A stretch of DNA of 64,000 bases. Source: Cyclina sinensis (Eukaryota > Mollusca > Bivalvia > Venerida > Veneridae). The notes beneath the pieces were generated by a model. That model was not told where the DNA came from. It did no database searches and saw only the letters and a list, made by a program, of their open reading frames with translations. The first letter of the stretch is position 1. Every line of letters starts with the position of its first letter. Position numbers and translations under genes: made by a program. Below are positions 45,101-53,170 of this stretch, piece by piece. The DNA lies in the NCBI GenBank assembly GCA_012932295.1, contig JAAONU010000014.1:4095063-4159062 (forward strand), read 5' to 3'.

Positions 45101-48100
45101 GGCTACAATTATTTACTGGCTTCCAATACAAAGGACCTTCATCCATACAACAAACAGGCTTTTAAATTTTTTTCAAAAACTATTCTTGTTGTAAAAGGAC
45201 AAGTTCTGTGTTACTATACACTTGGTTTAATAGAAGGTAAAATTTGTTGATTTTTCAGCTTTTACCATTCATGGTCAATATTGTATAAACTGATATTTGA
45301 CATAAGACTAAAAATTGGATCAGGACAGTGAACATTAGCATAATGACGGTTACACCCTGTGCAAAATTTGACATTAAATTTGAAAGAACAAAACTGCAAC
45401 ATTTTATGTTAAATTTCAACAACAGCACCATACCCGCACCCTAAGCTCATCTGACTTCTGAGAATGTTAGATGATGAAATTTTTTTATTAAAAATTATGT
45501 CTGATCATTAAGTAAGTCACAGTTCATGTATCTGATGAAACTATATAAAAAACAAGCATAAGTTTAAATGAAAAAAGAGCTTGTTACTGATAAACAAATG
45601 AATGAAACAATTATTAATCCAATTTCTACTGAAGCTAGCCGGTATCTGAACAAAAAAATTGGCCACGACCCAAACTAGTTCTCTCAACAATAAATGACTT
45701 ATAAAGAGAACCACAAGTGGTCAAGTAAATATTGAACTAAACTCAGTAATCCCTTTATAACAAATGACAATTTCTCAAATCATTTACTTTAATCTGATAT
45801 TAAATTAAATATTTTACATAAAACTTGAAACACTGAAACAAGTTCAGTACAAGAAATTATGTGAATTTCATGCATGGAGATCTTGAAGACCAACAAATAA
45901 AATAAAATAGATAAAAACAGTCTCAAAATCTTTCAATGCCGGGGAAGTTGTTTTCATTATTTCCCCCCACAAGAAAAACTAAAACAAGTTAGTTAGTTAA
46001 ATAAAGTAGACACTAATGTTGGTACTCCCTACAAGTTATGTGTGAAAATTCTAGGAACCCAGAAATCTTGAGATTAGCAAGAGATTATCTTAATGTAGAA
46101 CACCTGATGCTGAAATGCACATTTTCACTTTTTTGCATCATATCTGACATAACAATTAGTGGGTGGGGTACATGACATATGTCAAATCTCACAAAGCCAC
46201 TGACAGTTTTAGTCATAATTCATAACTTGCTATATGCTAAACTGCATGATCTTGAATGTATTAATATTAAGCTAGTAAAAATGGCTGGGTTCCCCCATGC
46301 GATTCAACCAAAAAGATTTCAAGTCTGTCACAGTTTCGAAGAATAGCATTTAAAGTGGAAAAAAATGTTTAACAAGTTACGAAAATTGCAAATTTACAGC
46401 AGCTCGTTTATCATGTATTATAACAGTACAGTTTAATTTATTATCTAGTTAAGTCTGAAACAAGCAATTCCTTGATACATCAAAACTTAAAGTATTCTCT
46501 TAATATAACTAGACAGCTGAAAATGGAAACACGCCATCTTGCCATCCATCAAATTATATTGAGAAAATATTCTGACAGTCGATTTTCATCACATTAACTG
46601 TAAAATATCTCAGCTGCTATACTTATTCTAAGTATAAAACATTAACAACCTACAACAGCATTCATGACTTCTTGTTGAAGAGCTAGACTCTAAATTAGAT
46701 TTGAAAGGTATTATATTCAATCAATTAAAAAAACTTGCTCCAGGGCTGACTATATGAAAAGATCCAATGTTGATTGTGAGGCTGTTTAACACATAAATCA
46801 ATTACAGACCCCTTGTCCTTTTGCACATACATGACAATGAGGTTTGCTGACAATGGCTGGACATCAGATGACCTATTACTGCCCCCAGCTTGGACAGTGT
46901 CTGCTGGCCACAGTGGACATCACTGTATTGTTGTTGTCAGAATTTATGTCCCTATAAAATCTACATTAACCTGGCATAAAAGGTTTCCCTTGACCCTTTT
47001 ACTTGTAATGAATCATTCATATAAGAAGAATTTTAATCATGACACTAAAAATCTTGTGTAGAGTCTGCAAATTTATTTCAATTGCAAATTCAACTATTAT
47101 AAACCTTACTAAAAAGTAATCTAGTAAGTCAGTGAACATTGCATGATGAATTATAAATTAAGTTATTTAAAATACATTTTTTTTCTAACTATACTAGGAT
47201 CAGGTTGACAAAAAATAATGTCTTGAAATCTTTTTCCAACTAATACTTTCTTCTTGGTCTTGTACATAAAAGTAACCCCTCTGAAAGTTAATTACCGGGC
47301 AGCAATGAACAGGTTATCTTATAACAATTTTCCAGGTAAGTCACTCGATTTGTTTTATCACTGTTTAAAGCACCCTTTCTCAATTAAGTTGTAGTTTTCT
47401 CAATTAAGTTGTAGTTTTCTCAATTAAGTTCACCCAAGAACACATTTTTTAAACTGTGTGTTATTTATGAAGACAATGATTATCAACTTAAAGAGATGGA
47501 TATGGAATAAGATGGAACAACTGAATAAAAATTTCACACGAAAGAATACCTAGTCATTTTGTAAGAGAAGACATCTGCAAAATTAATGGCAAAAACCTTT
47601 CTCAAAGCTTGTACTAAATACTGAAGACAGAAAAGAAAAGCGTATTTAATAATCTTTTCGAATGTCACTACGTTAAGAGTCAATATGCAGAAATCACCCA
47701 AACTTCTGATTCAATCAGTTCATTCATATACAACATCTCTTTCAAGAGGTATTCACCCATGTTCATTCACTTAAAAAAACATTTTTCAATCTACGATGCA
47801 TATCAAAGAATCATTTAATAACCAAGTCAGTATGGGGGCTTTTATAAAACTACTTTAGATAGTATCGACTAAGTCACGTAAATTATACATGGACTGGTTT
47901 CATTAATGATATTTTTTAAGGATAAAACATAAAACCAGTCAGCGGAAGGGTGTGTTTTAAATTATGTTCCAAAAGAAAAAAAAAATCAGAAAAAGTTATC
48001 ATTTGGCAGAAGAGAGATGGTTAGGAGTGCAAACAGCCAAGATAATTCAATCTTAGAAACAATCAATTCCAACAACTTTCGACAGTGCCAATGCAGAACT

Positions 48101-51100
48101 GAAATTCCTCTCTGGATTTCAAAGAAATTTATAAAATGAGTGAAACACCTTCCAATATAAAGCTAACAGCAGAAAACTGAACAAGATTAGAGCACTGGGC
48201 AAATGAAAACTATGAAGGAAATCACATTTTAATTTCCACTTATGGGTAAATGCAGGCCAATGCTTTGAAACAATGAAAACTTTTACAATAACCTGCACTA
48301 CTGCTATGGGTTCTGCCAATGGTTTATCTCCGCTAAGTAGAAACCTTCGAGACAAAACTAAGGGCTATGTTTTCCCGGATGGACAGTTGGTTAATGACAA
48401 TTTCATGGCTACAAAGCACTATGATACTGCCATCAGAATTTTAATCGGAAACTGAAGTTCACGTAGTCGAATTCATTAAAAACATTCATGTACATGTAAA
48501 CAACGTTCAGTTATTACAATTGTTTTATGCGTAATTAATACGACATATTCGATCATGAAGATGCTTTGTCCTGTGGAATACTGTCAAATAATATGTAAAA
48601 GAAGACAAATTTACAGGTCAGTTTCTTTGTATAAAACAATCCCTGTTGTGGTCAGAAGTAAATGTATTATTGTTTCATTAAGCCCTCTTATAATTCAATA
48701 AAAATAATATTATGTGCTCAATAATACAAAATTCTTTCTATTCGCCCAATCTTGTGTAATACATAAGCCCTGTAGGCCTATTTTTCAACATAAAACTCCA
48801 AATAAATGTAAACCATTAAGAAGAAGTGCAAATAGTATGACCAGGACCTAAAGGTTTCCAAACATATTGAACAAACAGCAAGACCAACTAGATAAACATA
48901 GCACTATGTAGAAGAACAAAATACCGCTTTTATGAAATATTTACACTTTCATCACTGAAGAATAGAGGGGGGATTTAGGTCTGATAAAGAAAGAACAAAT
49001 AACACCTTGAAATATGCCAGTCAACAAAAACCTAATTAAAATCATCATACAAAGGAATGGATCTCAAAAGAACGACATTATTTGATTTCGCGCTGAAGTG
49101 CCCAAACAGTTATAACACAAAAAATTGTTCAGCCGATGTAGACAGCACAACTTTGATACTAACTGAAATTTGATCTTGTGATCTGAAATGTATGGTTTTT
49201 GGCATAATTTAAACAATACAGTTGGGACGAATTTGAGTTTGCGGGCCGCACCAAAAAATCCTCAGGTAAACGATACCTTCCGTTAGAGTGTGCTTGCTAT
49301 TAAGGGTGCACACAGAGTACAGTGTATTACATTTCAGCCATTTGCTCAAAAATTACTTGCTTAATTACTATAGAGTTACATCAATTTGGCATTGATTTTC
49401 TCCAATATGGTTTCTTCTATAAAAATGAGACAAATTATACCGAGATCTGCATGTGAGATAAAATATCCTTCTTGCATGACATAACTACCTGTGTTTTCAA
49501 AACAATTGACAAATTTGAAAGGAGTGCAAATGACATTTCAGATCAATGAAATGTAATATATGTGCAACTGAGAAGGAAAAATATAAAATTAACAAAAAGA
49601 AGTCAAGTAAATTATTCAATTGAATAATATACCTTACCAAAGCCAATGAGGAAAGGATGAACAGAAAGAATTTCAAATCTGGTTTATTATTAAAGTCTTT
49701 GGGTATTCTATTAAATCAAACACACAGTTATCAAAACTTTTATTTGTACACATGTATTTTCTAACCATTTTATCAAGTCCAGTTCAAACGGAAGACTGGC
49801 TGTCTCATTTCTGTTACTGCTGAAAGGCATGTAGCAGTTACTGTAACAAGTTTGTTAACTTCATGACAACTGGCTCAAATAATTCAAAGTTTCCCATCTT
49901 TTATTATTTCATGCCCCTTTTATTATTACTTCTAGCCACTGTGTAAATTCCTCAGTAATTAAAAGTAACAGTCGGAAGAGCAACATGTCATGCTAATCTT
50001 TTATGACCAAACACTGAAGTCTCATACCAAACTTGCTATACAAACAGATAAATTATCAGAAAGTTTCAATTCCATATCAAGGCATTTAGGTAGTTAAAGT
50101 ATTTATATAATGAAGGCGAGTTCCCTTAATCTATGTTTAACAAAACAAATGCATTAGAATGAAAAGCTTTGTTTGTAGAAACAAAATTAGGCATGAACAC
50201 TTGGCAGCATGGGATAAGTTGTATGCTGAAGACAAATTTCTCAGTAGGGATAACTTAAGTTAATGATGCTCAACATTGTCACAGGATGTTCATTTCTAAA
50301 AATGATAACTAATTTCACTGACGGATTCAGAATGACCACAACAATTACTAATGAAGTTTTAACCATATTGGATACAAGACTGACAGCTCCAAACCTACAG
50401 TGCAGTTAACAAATTAACTTTGCATATAAAAACCCTGCTATATGTGAAAACTGAGATTATTACTAAAAGCTTTCATACTTAAAGGAAAGACCATTTTCAG
50501 AGAAGATTCAATGAGTTACGCATCAGTTCATACAGTTCTTTTAAAACACTTTTAATGTAGCACTGGTCAAACATCTAATTGAGTGAAACTGAATCCCAAA
50601 ACAGCATTAACATAATTACAATTTATTCTTACCTGTAAAATGCACTCGCCAACATTTTTATTTTCCAGAACAGATGCATGGTACAGACTCTGGTCAAACG
50701 TTGGTTCCTTGTCATTTATATCACGAACTGACACCACAACAGACACACTAGAACTGTGCTGAGGTAAACCATGATCTTTAGCCACGATCCAGAAAGACGG
50801 ATGCGAATTCACCTCACAGTCCACTTGTCCACGTGTTGTAACTAATCCCGAATCACTATCAATCTGAAACCACTCTGAATTTCCACCAGCACTACTTTCA
50901 ATGTAATAAGAAATTCTCCCATTTTCTCCGGCATCTCTATCAGTAGCTGTTACAGAGAGGACAGAACTTTCTGGTTCAGACATCTCATCTACCACTGCCT
51001 CGTACTGGCTTCGACTGAATGTTGGAGCATTATCGTTGATATCCAGAATCTGAAGAAGGAAGGACTTGGATGCTGAAAGTGGTGGGGAGCCTGAGTCAGC

Positions 51101-52405
51101 TGCAACTAGCGTTAAATTGTATGTTGCTTTTGTCTCTCGGTCCAAAGGCTGATCAACTAATAGTTTAAATGTTCCACCACTTGTGGACTCAAGTTTAAAG
51201 CGATTATCTCCACCTTGCAAGGTGACAGCTATATCGGCATTGTCTGTGTCAGTGGACTCAGGGTCACTGACAGAAACTCTTGCAACAACATAACCTTTTG
51301 AAGCATTTTCTGGTATTCTAGGAGTAGCATCAGAAGTAAGATATGTAATATATATGTTAGCTGGAATTTCATTTATATTTAGCACTTCTATTTCTACAAC
51401 AGCCTGAGCAACATGAGTCTGATCACTGGCAGTTGCAAAAATTTTATAAATCCTTTTGGTCTCATAGTCCAGTATCTTGTTCAACTTGATTTCACCTGTT
51501 CTTGTATCAATTAAAAAACACCCATCTGGGTCAGTAGTTCTATCAATTGAATATGTGATTTTCCCTTGGTCTATTGCATCCAAATCAGTAGCTTGTACTT
51601 GAAGAATACTGGTACCTTTAGTTGCGTTTTCATATATAGCTGCCGAATATTTACTTTGATTAAATATGGGATAATTATCATTTGTGTCTGTGATACTGAC
51701 ATCAACTTTCATTGTTGAAGTAAGAGGTGGACTTCCCCCATCATACACCTCAATGATCAATGTATAATTTGGTGTAGTTTCATAATCTAGTGTCCCATTT
51801 ACAACCAAATCCAAAAGTAACTTTTGTGGTCCAGAAAACCTTCCATTTACACTGAAAGCATAATCAAGATTTCCAGAGACAAGTCTAAAACCTTTAATTG
51901 TATTTGATCCTATATCTTGGTCCACTACACTTCCTAAAGATGCTTTATGCTGGGGGGCTCCTTCTGGGATATCTATGTATTTATGTGGTACAGAGAACAC
52001 AGGAGCAAAGTCATTCACATCTAAAACTGTTACAACTACACATATATACGAATCTTGTCCTTTTTGGATGGAAAAAGAAAAAGAATCATTTGTTTCTCTG
52101 TCTAACTTGACCTTTGTTTTGATTATTCCAGTGTTATAGTCTATATCAAATATCCTCTTGATCCATTCCTCAAGAAAGATGAATTCTGTGTACGGAGGCC
52201 CCAGATTTTCCCCTAACTGGTCCGCGATGTTTCCAACTTCTGTTCCTGCATTTAACCCCTCCTTCACATCATAGTGCAACGTTTTTACTGCCCTATCAGA
52301 GCATACTGCTGAGCTGCAGACAAACACTTGGGACCATAAAATGGCAAAAAATGATAGCTGCCTATAACCTACACACATTTTCATGCCATTTTTAACTTCA
52401 CACAT
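1..52405 (-). CDS. ds: Dachsous-like giant cadherin (gene span, 15 coding exons, 3' end beyond window)
   Basis: This is the amino-terminal part of a Dachsous protein, an atypical cadherin that binds Fat cadherins between neighbouring cells and directs planar polarity and Hippo growth control. Fifteen exons chain with consistent GT-AG sites and phases into about 2,218 residues: a signal peptide, then EC1 to EC20 complete and part of EC21. Each repeat shows the usual DRE, DxDxG and DxNDN calcium motifs, with a few degenerate linkers. Dachsous rather than Fat or a clustered protocadherin is indicated by near-colinear resemblance, from memory of the fly protein, across EC4-EC9. Examples are the unusual 'VDCE' in place of 'LDRE' in EC5 and the 'DPDCGVN' motif in EC6. 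Family members have about 27 repeats, so about six repeats, the membrane segment and the tail lie left of the window. Exons 4 and 7 each carry one extra base. A Fat-like cadherin is the main alternative and is less likely. Confidence 0.88.
591..802 (-). CDS. ds: Dachsous exon 14: end of EC20, start of EC21
   Basis: Residues 2093-2163, 212 bp, phase 1 in and phase 0 out. The acceptor is TTCAACAG|GGTTAA and the donor is ATGCAG|GTACAT. The linker is DINDNAPKF. Confidence 0.92.
1155..1352 (-). CDS. ds: Dachsous exon 13: end of EC19, start of EC20
   Basis: Residues 2027-2093, 198 bp, symmetric phase 1. The acceptor is ATTTCAG|GAGTTG and the donor is TCACAAG|GTATGA. The EC19-EC20 linker reads ITVGTGGGNTLFF and has lost the DxNDN calcium motif. 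Confidence 0.9.
1663..2057 (-). CDS. ds: Dachsous exon 12: end of EC18, most of EC19
   Basis: Residues 1895-2027, 395 bp, phase 2 in and phase 1 out. The acceptor is CTCTTCAG|AACGTT and gives the motif TFDRE when joined to exon 11. The donor is TCAACAG|GTAAGC. The linker is DINDNAPVF and the EC19 loop is DDKDSGLNG. Confidence 0.92.
2263..2629 (-). CDS. ds: Dachsous exon 11: EC17 remainder and most of EC18
   Basis: Residues 1773-1895, 367 bp, phase 1 in and phase 2 out. The acceptor is TTTATAG|CTGGAA and the donor is ACAGG|GTAGGT. EC17 ends in DQNDNDPVF. EC18 has an acidic calcium loop, TDDDDKENG, and the INTESG motif. Confidence 0.92.
2922..3131 (-). CDS. ds: Dachsous exon 10: end of EC16, start of EC17
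   Basis: Residues 1703-1773, 210 bp, symmetric phase 1. The acceptor is TACTTCAG|TGTTGG and the donor is ATTGTTG|GTAAGT. The EC16-EC17 linker is DINDSAPVF, followed by HDADVGENA. Confidence 0.92.
3670..3807 (-). CDS. ds: Dachsous exon 9: middle of EC16
   Basis: Residues 1657-1703, 138 bp, symmetric phase 1. The acceptor is GTAACAG|GAATGA and the donor is TTCACAG|GTACAG. It shows FFEIDEERG and LDREQ, and joins exon 10 to give 'YVFTVLVQDAG'. Confidence 0.91.
4169..4408 (-). CDS. ds: Dachsous exon 8: end of EC15, start of EC16
   Basis: Residues 1577-1657, 240 bp, phase 1 on both sides. The acceptor is ATATACCAG|GTGTTC and the donor is GATGAAG|GTAAAC. It contains LDRES, the canonical linker DVNDNAPEF and the EC16 start with DKDEG. 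Confidence 0.93.
4725..4907. repeat. Dispersed-repeat fragment in intron between exons 7 and 8
   Basis: This stretch is less AT-rich than the rest of the intron and contains GATGGATGGACGGACAAACAGACG and a small inverted motif around GTCGC/GCGAC. The same kind of GGACGGAC tail marks the pearl-like repeats elsewhere in the window. It stops within about 10 bases of the exon 7 donor. Confidence 0.5.
4916..5936 (-). CDS. ds: Dachsous exon 7: EC12-EC15 part, with a 1-base frameshift
   Basis: Residues 1237-1577, 1,021 bp between phase-1 introns, one base more than a multiple of three. From the acceptor (TTTTTATAG|ATGG) the frame reads through 'YYIIAGNHFGL' and then meets stops. The downstream frame begins 'FAVDRDTGAIYT' and runs cleanly to the donor TCAG|GTATGC. 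The surplus base is near 5592, in GGACTAGTTTGCC on the minus strand. EC12 ends in DLNDEGPIF, EC13 spans about 1304-1410 (linker DTNDNPPVF), EC14 1411-1519 (DVNDNAPLF), then most of EC15. EC15 has extra residues, GNVNRSGNN, in its calcium loop. Confidence 0.88.
6297..7413 (-). CDS. ds: Dachsous exon 6: end of EC8, EC9-EC11, start of EC12
   Basis: Residues 865-1237, 1,117 bp, phase 0 to phase 1. The acceptor is TTTTCAG|GTGAAT and the donor is GCACAAG|GTAAAA. The exon carries the EC8-EC9 linker DVNDNVPQF, EC9 (about 880-988), EC10 (989-1093, linker DYNDNAPVF), EC11 (1094-1195, linker DINDHDPVI) and the first third of EC12. Ser882, three residues after the linker phenylalanine, sits where Four-jointed kinase sites lie in fly Dachsous. 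Confidence 0.94.
7797..7963 (-). CDS. ds: Dachsous exon 5: EC8
   Basis: Residues 809-864. The acceptor is GTATTTAG|GTATCA in phase 1 and the donor is ACACAG|GTAAAT in phase 0, 167 bp. EC8 motifs are FFKIDQDTGTI and LDHDE. The repeat lacks a normal DxDxG loop, since the segment before it reads YTGSPEG. Confidence 0.91.
8358..8601 (-). CDS. ds: Dachsous exon 4: end of EC7, start of EC8, with a 1-base frameshift
   Basis: Residues 728-809. The exon is 244 bp between two phase-1 introns where a multiple of three is required, so it has one base too many. The reading frame from the acceptor (TATAACAG|GTACAA) runs through 'AEVYISVT', then hits a stop. The frame that fits the donor begins 'GPGSNPPIF' and runs to 'YTGSPEG'. 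The surplus base is near 8479-8480, in GTTACATGG read on the minus strand. The EC7-EC8 linker is degenerate (GPGSNPPIF in place of DxNDNxPxF). It could be an assembly error, a null allele or pseudogene damage. Confidence 0.85.
8926..9156 (-). CDS. ds: Dachsous exon 3: end of EC6, start of EC7
   Basis: Residues 651-728. The acceptor is TTTTCAG|GAGG and the donor is GACTG|GTATTG, phase 1 to phase 1, 231 bp. It contains the canonical EC6-EC7 linker DINDNYPEF, the EC7 motif DSDSGQYGE and RIDSETG. The open frame runs a little past the donor, but only splicing at 8925 joins to exon 4 in frame. Confidence 0.91.
9533..9710 (-). CDS. ds: Dachsous exon 2: middle of EC6
   Basis: Residues 592-651. The acceptor TATATTCTAG|GTGAAT gives phase 0 and continues exon 1 without a break. 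The calcium motif DPDCGVNG and the LDHET and ATDT motifs of EC6 are visible. The donor is ACAG|GTAATG in phase 1. The exon is 178 bp. Confidence 0.92.
9902..10007. repeat. Compound microsatellite (AAAG)n then (GAAT)n
   Basis: An AAAG/AAGAAAG stretch at about 9902-9937 runs into roughly 16 near-perfect copies of the tetramer GAAT/ATGA up to about 10007. It is 3 kb or less from the Dachsous exon 2 acceptor. Confidence 0.95.
10008..16060. other. Intronic sequence without recognised content
   Basis: AT-rich sequence in which I see no gene, RNA or clear repeat. Short open frames (for example 13685-13906 and 15497-15715) have low-complexity translations and no domain. Confidence 0.6.
16061..16360. 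mobile_element. hAT-like MITE with CAGGGT termini
   Basis: The element starts CAGGGTAACC and ends GTGAACCCTG, so the tips are inverted. It is filled with repeated words of the type TTCAAGCACTTTTTAAG in both halves. This word pattern and the CAGGGTT end are typical of widespread hAT-type miniature elements of invertebrates. No transposase is present. A clean 8-bp target duplication is not evident. Confidence 0.65.
16395..17413. mobile_element. Non-autonomous pogo/Tigger-like DNA element
   Basis: The left end CAGTGAAAACCCGCTAATAAG is an imperfect inverted match of the right end GGTCGTTAAGCGAGCTTTTACAC. Both tips contain further GTGGTC-TTAATAGCGGGTT-type words just inside (16437-16480 and 17262-17305). 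A TA precedes the left tip. About 1.0 kb, no transposase frame. The pogo assignment rests on terminal style only. Confidence 0.55.
17414..21660. other. Intronic sequence without recognised content
   Basis: AT-rich intronic DNA. I see no coding exon, structured RNA or defined repeat here. Confidence 0.6.
21661..22170. repeat. Fragment of a pearl/HINE-like dispersed repeat
   Basis: Two halves resemble each other: 'gaaatcat/ttatttg...gaagatttt...cc-aagttttcca...at agtc' recurs at about 21690-21770 and 21880-21950. The right end has AGCTCACCCTTGAG ... CTCAGGTGAACTAAAAA (22123-22169), which is close to the hairpin end of the element at 31900-32601. The left end is not clear. Confidence 0.55.
22171..25128. 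other. Intronic sequence; one odd GC-richer stretch at about 22600-22880
   Basis: Mostly AT-rich with no recognised feature. At 22599-22844 (minus) an 81-codon open frame lies in sequence with visibly higher GC than its surroundings. Its translation resembles no family I know, and I do not call it a gene. Confidence 0.5.
25129..25348 (+). mobile_element. tRNA-derived SINE, copy 1
   Basis: A tRNA-like head has an A-box-like TAGCAGTGGTTGAG and a B box GGTTCGAAACC (25184-25194), followed by a body with GGAAGCAGTCATCGAG and a tail with CGATGTAAAATAGATTAAG and TTTAAAC. The body and tail match the two other copies in this window (32677-32898 and 58014-58230) in the same order. The head is not a functional tRNA. 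Confidence 0.85.
25349..31899. other. Intronic sequence without recognised content
   Basis: AT-rich, with a few impure GAT-rich patches around 25905-26005 and poly-A/T runs. The 119-codon open frame at 31456-31815 has no recognisable domain and is not called. Confidence 0.6.
31900..32601. mobile_element. Pearl/HINE-like element with three ~145-bp core repeats
   Basis: Subterminal inverted repeats GCTCACCTGAG (31925-31935) and CTCAGGTGAGC (32585-32595) match perfectly. Between them are three tandem copies of a unit of about 145 bp containing TTTTTGACC, GATGACCCATATACAA, ATCTCATCAAGACAAAC and CAATGAAAAATAC. These start near 32090, 32238 and 32381. A GACAGACGACAGACAGATGA microsatellite and a 3' hairpin (AGCTCACCCTGAG/CTCAGGTGAGCT) complete it. 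This architecture is that of bivalve pearl elements and Helentron-associated elements. No coding capacity. Confidence 0.75.
32677..32898 (-). mobile_element. tRNA-derived SINE, copy 2
   Basis: Read on the minus strand, the head has GTGGTCCAGGGGTAGAG (A box region) and a perfect B box GGTTCAAATCC (complement of 32833-32843). The same body follows (GGAAGCAGTCATCGAGC, AAGTTGTAAGAACTTG, CGATGTAAAATAAATGAG), ending in a TAAACTAAAC tail. The 5' end touches the 38-bp minisatellite. A partial tRNA gene was considered, but the conserved non-tRNA body makes it a SINE. Confidence 0.87.
32919..33336. repeat. 38-bp purine-rich minisatellite, about 11 copies
   Basis: The unit is GAACTAAAAGGGGAAGGGG then AGTGGAGGGTAAGGAAGGA. 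Copies start at 32918, 32956, 32994 and so on with small changes, such as GAACTGAATGGGGAGTTGG near 33070. On the plus strand it is almost all purine with G runs. In the Dachsous transcript (minus) it would be a long C/U-rich tract. Confidence 0.95.
33337..39275. other. Intronic sequence without recognised content
   Basis: AT-rich. No gene, RNA or clear repeat seen. Confidence 0.6.
39276..39803. mobile_element. Pearl-like element related to the one at 56262
   Basis: It starts with GTGATGCTCCCCGAATA and carries about one and a half core units (AAAGGGCAATAACTCAAAAATTA, ATGGTTCTTATGCACTGCAC, TAAGATCTATCAACCTAC). It ends in a GGATGGACAGACAGAC / ACATACGGACGGAC microsatellite. The same words occur in the same order in the longer copy at 56262-56873. 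The right terminal inverted repeat is degraded here (ATGCTCTCCC). Confidence 0.75.
39804..50632. other. Intronic sequence, donor-proximal part of intron 1
   Basis: AT-rich with no recognised gene. A 20-bp tandem repeat (CAATTAAGTTGTAGTTTTCT, about 2.5 copies) lies at 47379-47430. Open frames at 46813-47061 and 48273-48455 have no recognisable similarity. Confidence 0.6.
50633..52405 (-). CDS. ds: Dachsous exon 1: start codon, signal peptide, EC1-EC5, start of EC6
   Basis: Residues 1-591. The first ATG (52403-52405) is preceded by an in-frame TAA two codons upstream, so the start is bounded. A second in-frame ATG at residue 8 may be the better one. A hydrophobic run at about residues 17-34 is the signal peptide. 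EC1 spans about 41-137, EC2 138-248, EC3 249-350, EC4 351-463, EC5 464-570, and EC6 begins at 571. EC1-EC4 form the Fat-binding region in known Dachsous proteins. The EC3-EC4 linker reads LNINEIPANI and lacks the normal DxNDN calcium motif. EC5 has C530 in 'VDCE', a Dachsous-like feature. The exon ends CAG|GTAAGA in phase 0 and joins exon 2 across a 40.9-kb intron to restore a cadherin 'VNAVDPDCGVNG' motif. Confidence 0.93.
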
Positions 52406-52486
52406 AATTTAACTGTTATTTCCATCTGTTCCAGCAAGCTTTTCCTCTCCTATACGCTATAAACTGGTCCAAAAGCCATCTCTATC
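52406..52486 (-). other. ds: Dachsous 5' UTR upstream of the start codon, with a likely acceptor
   Basis: Between the ATG and a good acceptor (TTTCTTTGCAG|GATAGA, exon start 52486) lies an 81-base leader with an in-frame TAA close to the ATG. The acceptor implies a separate non-coding first exon further right. Confidence 0.55.
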
Positions 52487-53054
52487 CTGCAAAGAAATGT
52501 TAAACAAAAATTTAATATAAATCTTAGTTAGTAAATTACGCTCAAATAGACACTGTTTAAACCACGTATTTTTTTAAAAAGTAATATAACTAAATAATTA
52601 AAATCAACTTAAGACTGTAATTCACTTTAAATAAAACAAAGTCCGTAGTGAAACTGTATTTGTCACGACATCGTATGTACATTATACAAAATACATTGAC
52701 GGCATATAAACGCGTTATGACAAACAGTTGCCCCGTTTCCAGTTTTTGCACTATAAACCGACTAAAAAGTATCCAATCGCTGTTAATGATTTTAATCCTT
52801 TATAATTCGTTCACGTTAATTGAAATAATAATTTTCACTGGTTTCTTACTGTAAATTCTTTCACATTTTCCACAAATTTACGGAGCTCTCCAACAGTCGG
52901 TGTTTACCATAACAATCTACTTTGTAAAATGTGTGATAAGTACGGCAGGAATGCCTGTGTCAATTCCGAAAAACAGATACCAGTTAAGTTTACGAAAACA
53001 AAACAAAACAGTTCAACATAAGACTTTTGAAATATAAACTATCTGTGTACTTAC

Positions 53055-53170
53055 CAAAATATAATGCATATTTGTATATTCCGTTGACTTAGGGTCAAAG
53101 CGTCAATGCTCCTTTTCTGTACGGAAAATACATTTTCTCCTTCCGATTTTCTTGGTCATGTGACTTACCT
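53055..53170 (-). other. ds: Candidate non-coding first exon(s) of the Dachsous gene
   Basis: Two strong GTAAGT donors face the 52486 acceptor: TTTTG|GTAAGT with the exon ending at 53055, and CTAG|GTAAGTCA with the exon ending at 53169. Either could end a non-coding leader exon. The transcription start is not visible. This rests only on splice-site strength. Confidence 0.35.

Larger units (their letters stand above)
9711..50632 (-). other. ds: Intron 1 of the coding region of Dachsous, 40.9 kb
   Basis: It is bounded by CAG|GTAAGA at 50632 and TATATTCTAG|GTG at 9711. The flanking exons join in phase 0 to rebuild EC6, so this is one intron and not an intergenic gap. No open reading frame inside shows recognisable protein similarity. 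The recognisable contents are repeats, annotated separately. Large first introns commonly hold enhancers, but I can point to none. Confidence 0.85.

Noticed and set aside
46813..47061. 82-codon plus-strand open frame with a less AT-rich start
   Set aside because: No recognisable motif, and the second half is ordinary intronic sequence.
48273..48455. 60-codon plus-strand open frame with protein-like composition
   Set aside because: No family recognised, no supporting splice sites and no second exon found.
9711..50632. Treating the 41-kb gap as intergenic, with two cadherin genes
   Set aside because: Exon 1 ends mid-repeat at a perfect donor, and exon 2 resumes the same repeat in phase 0. No upstream exon or promoter is needed for the left part.
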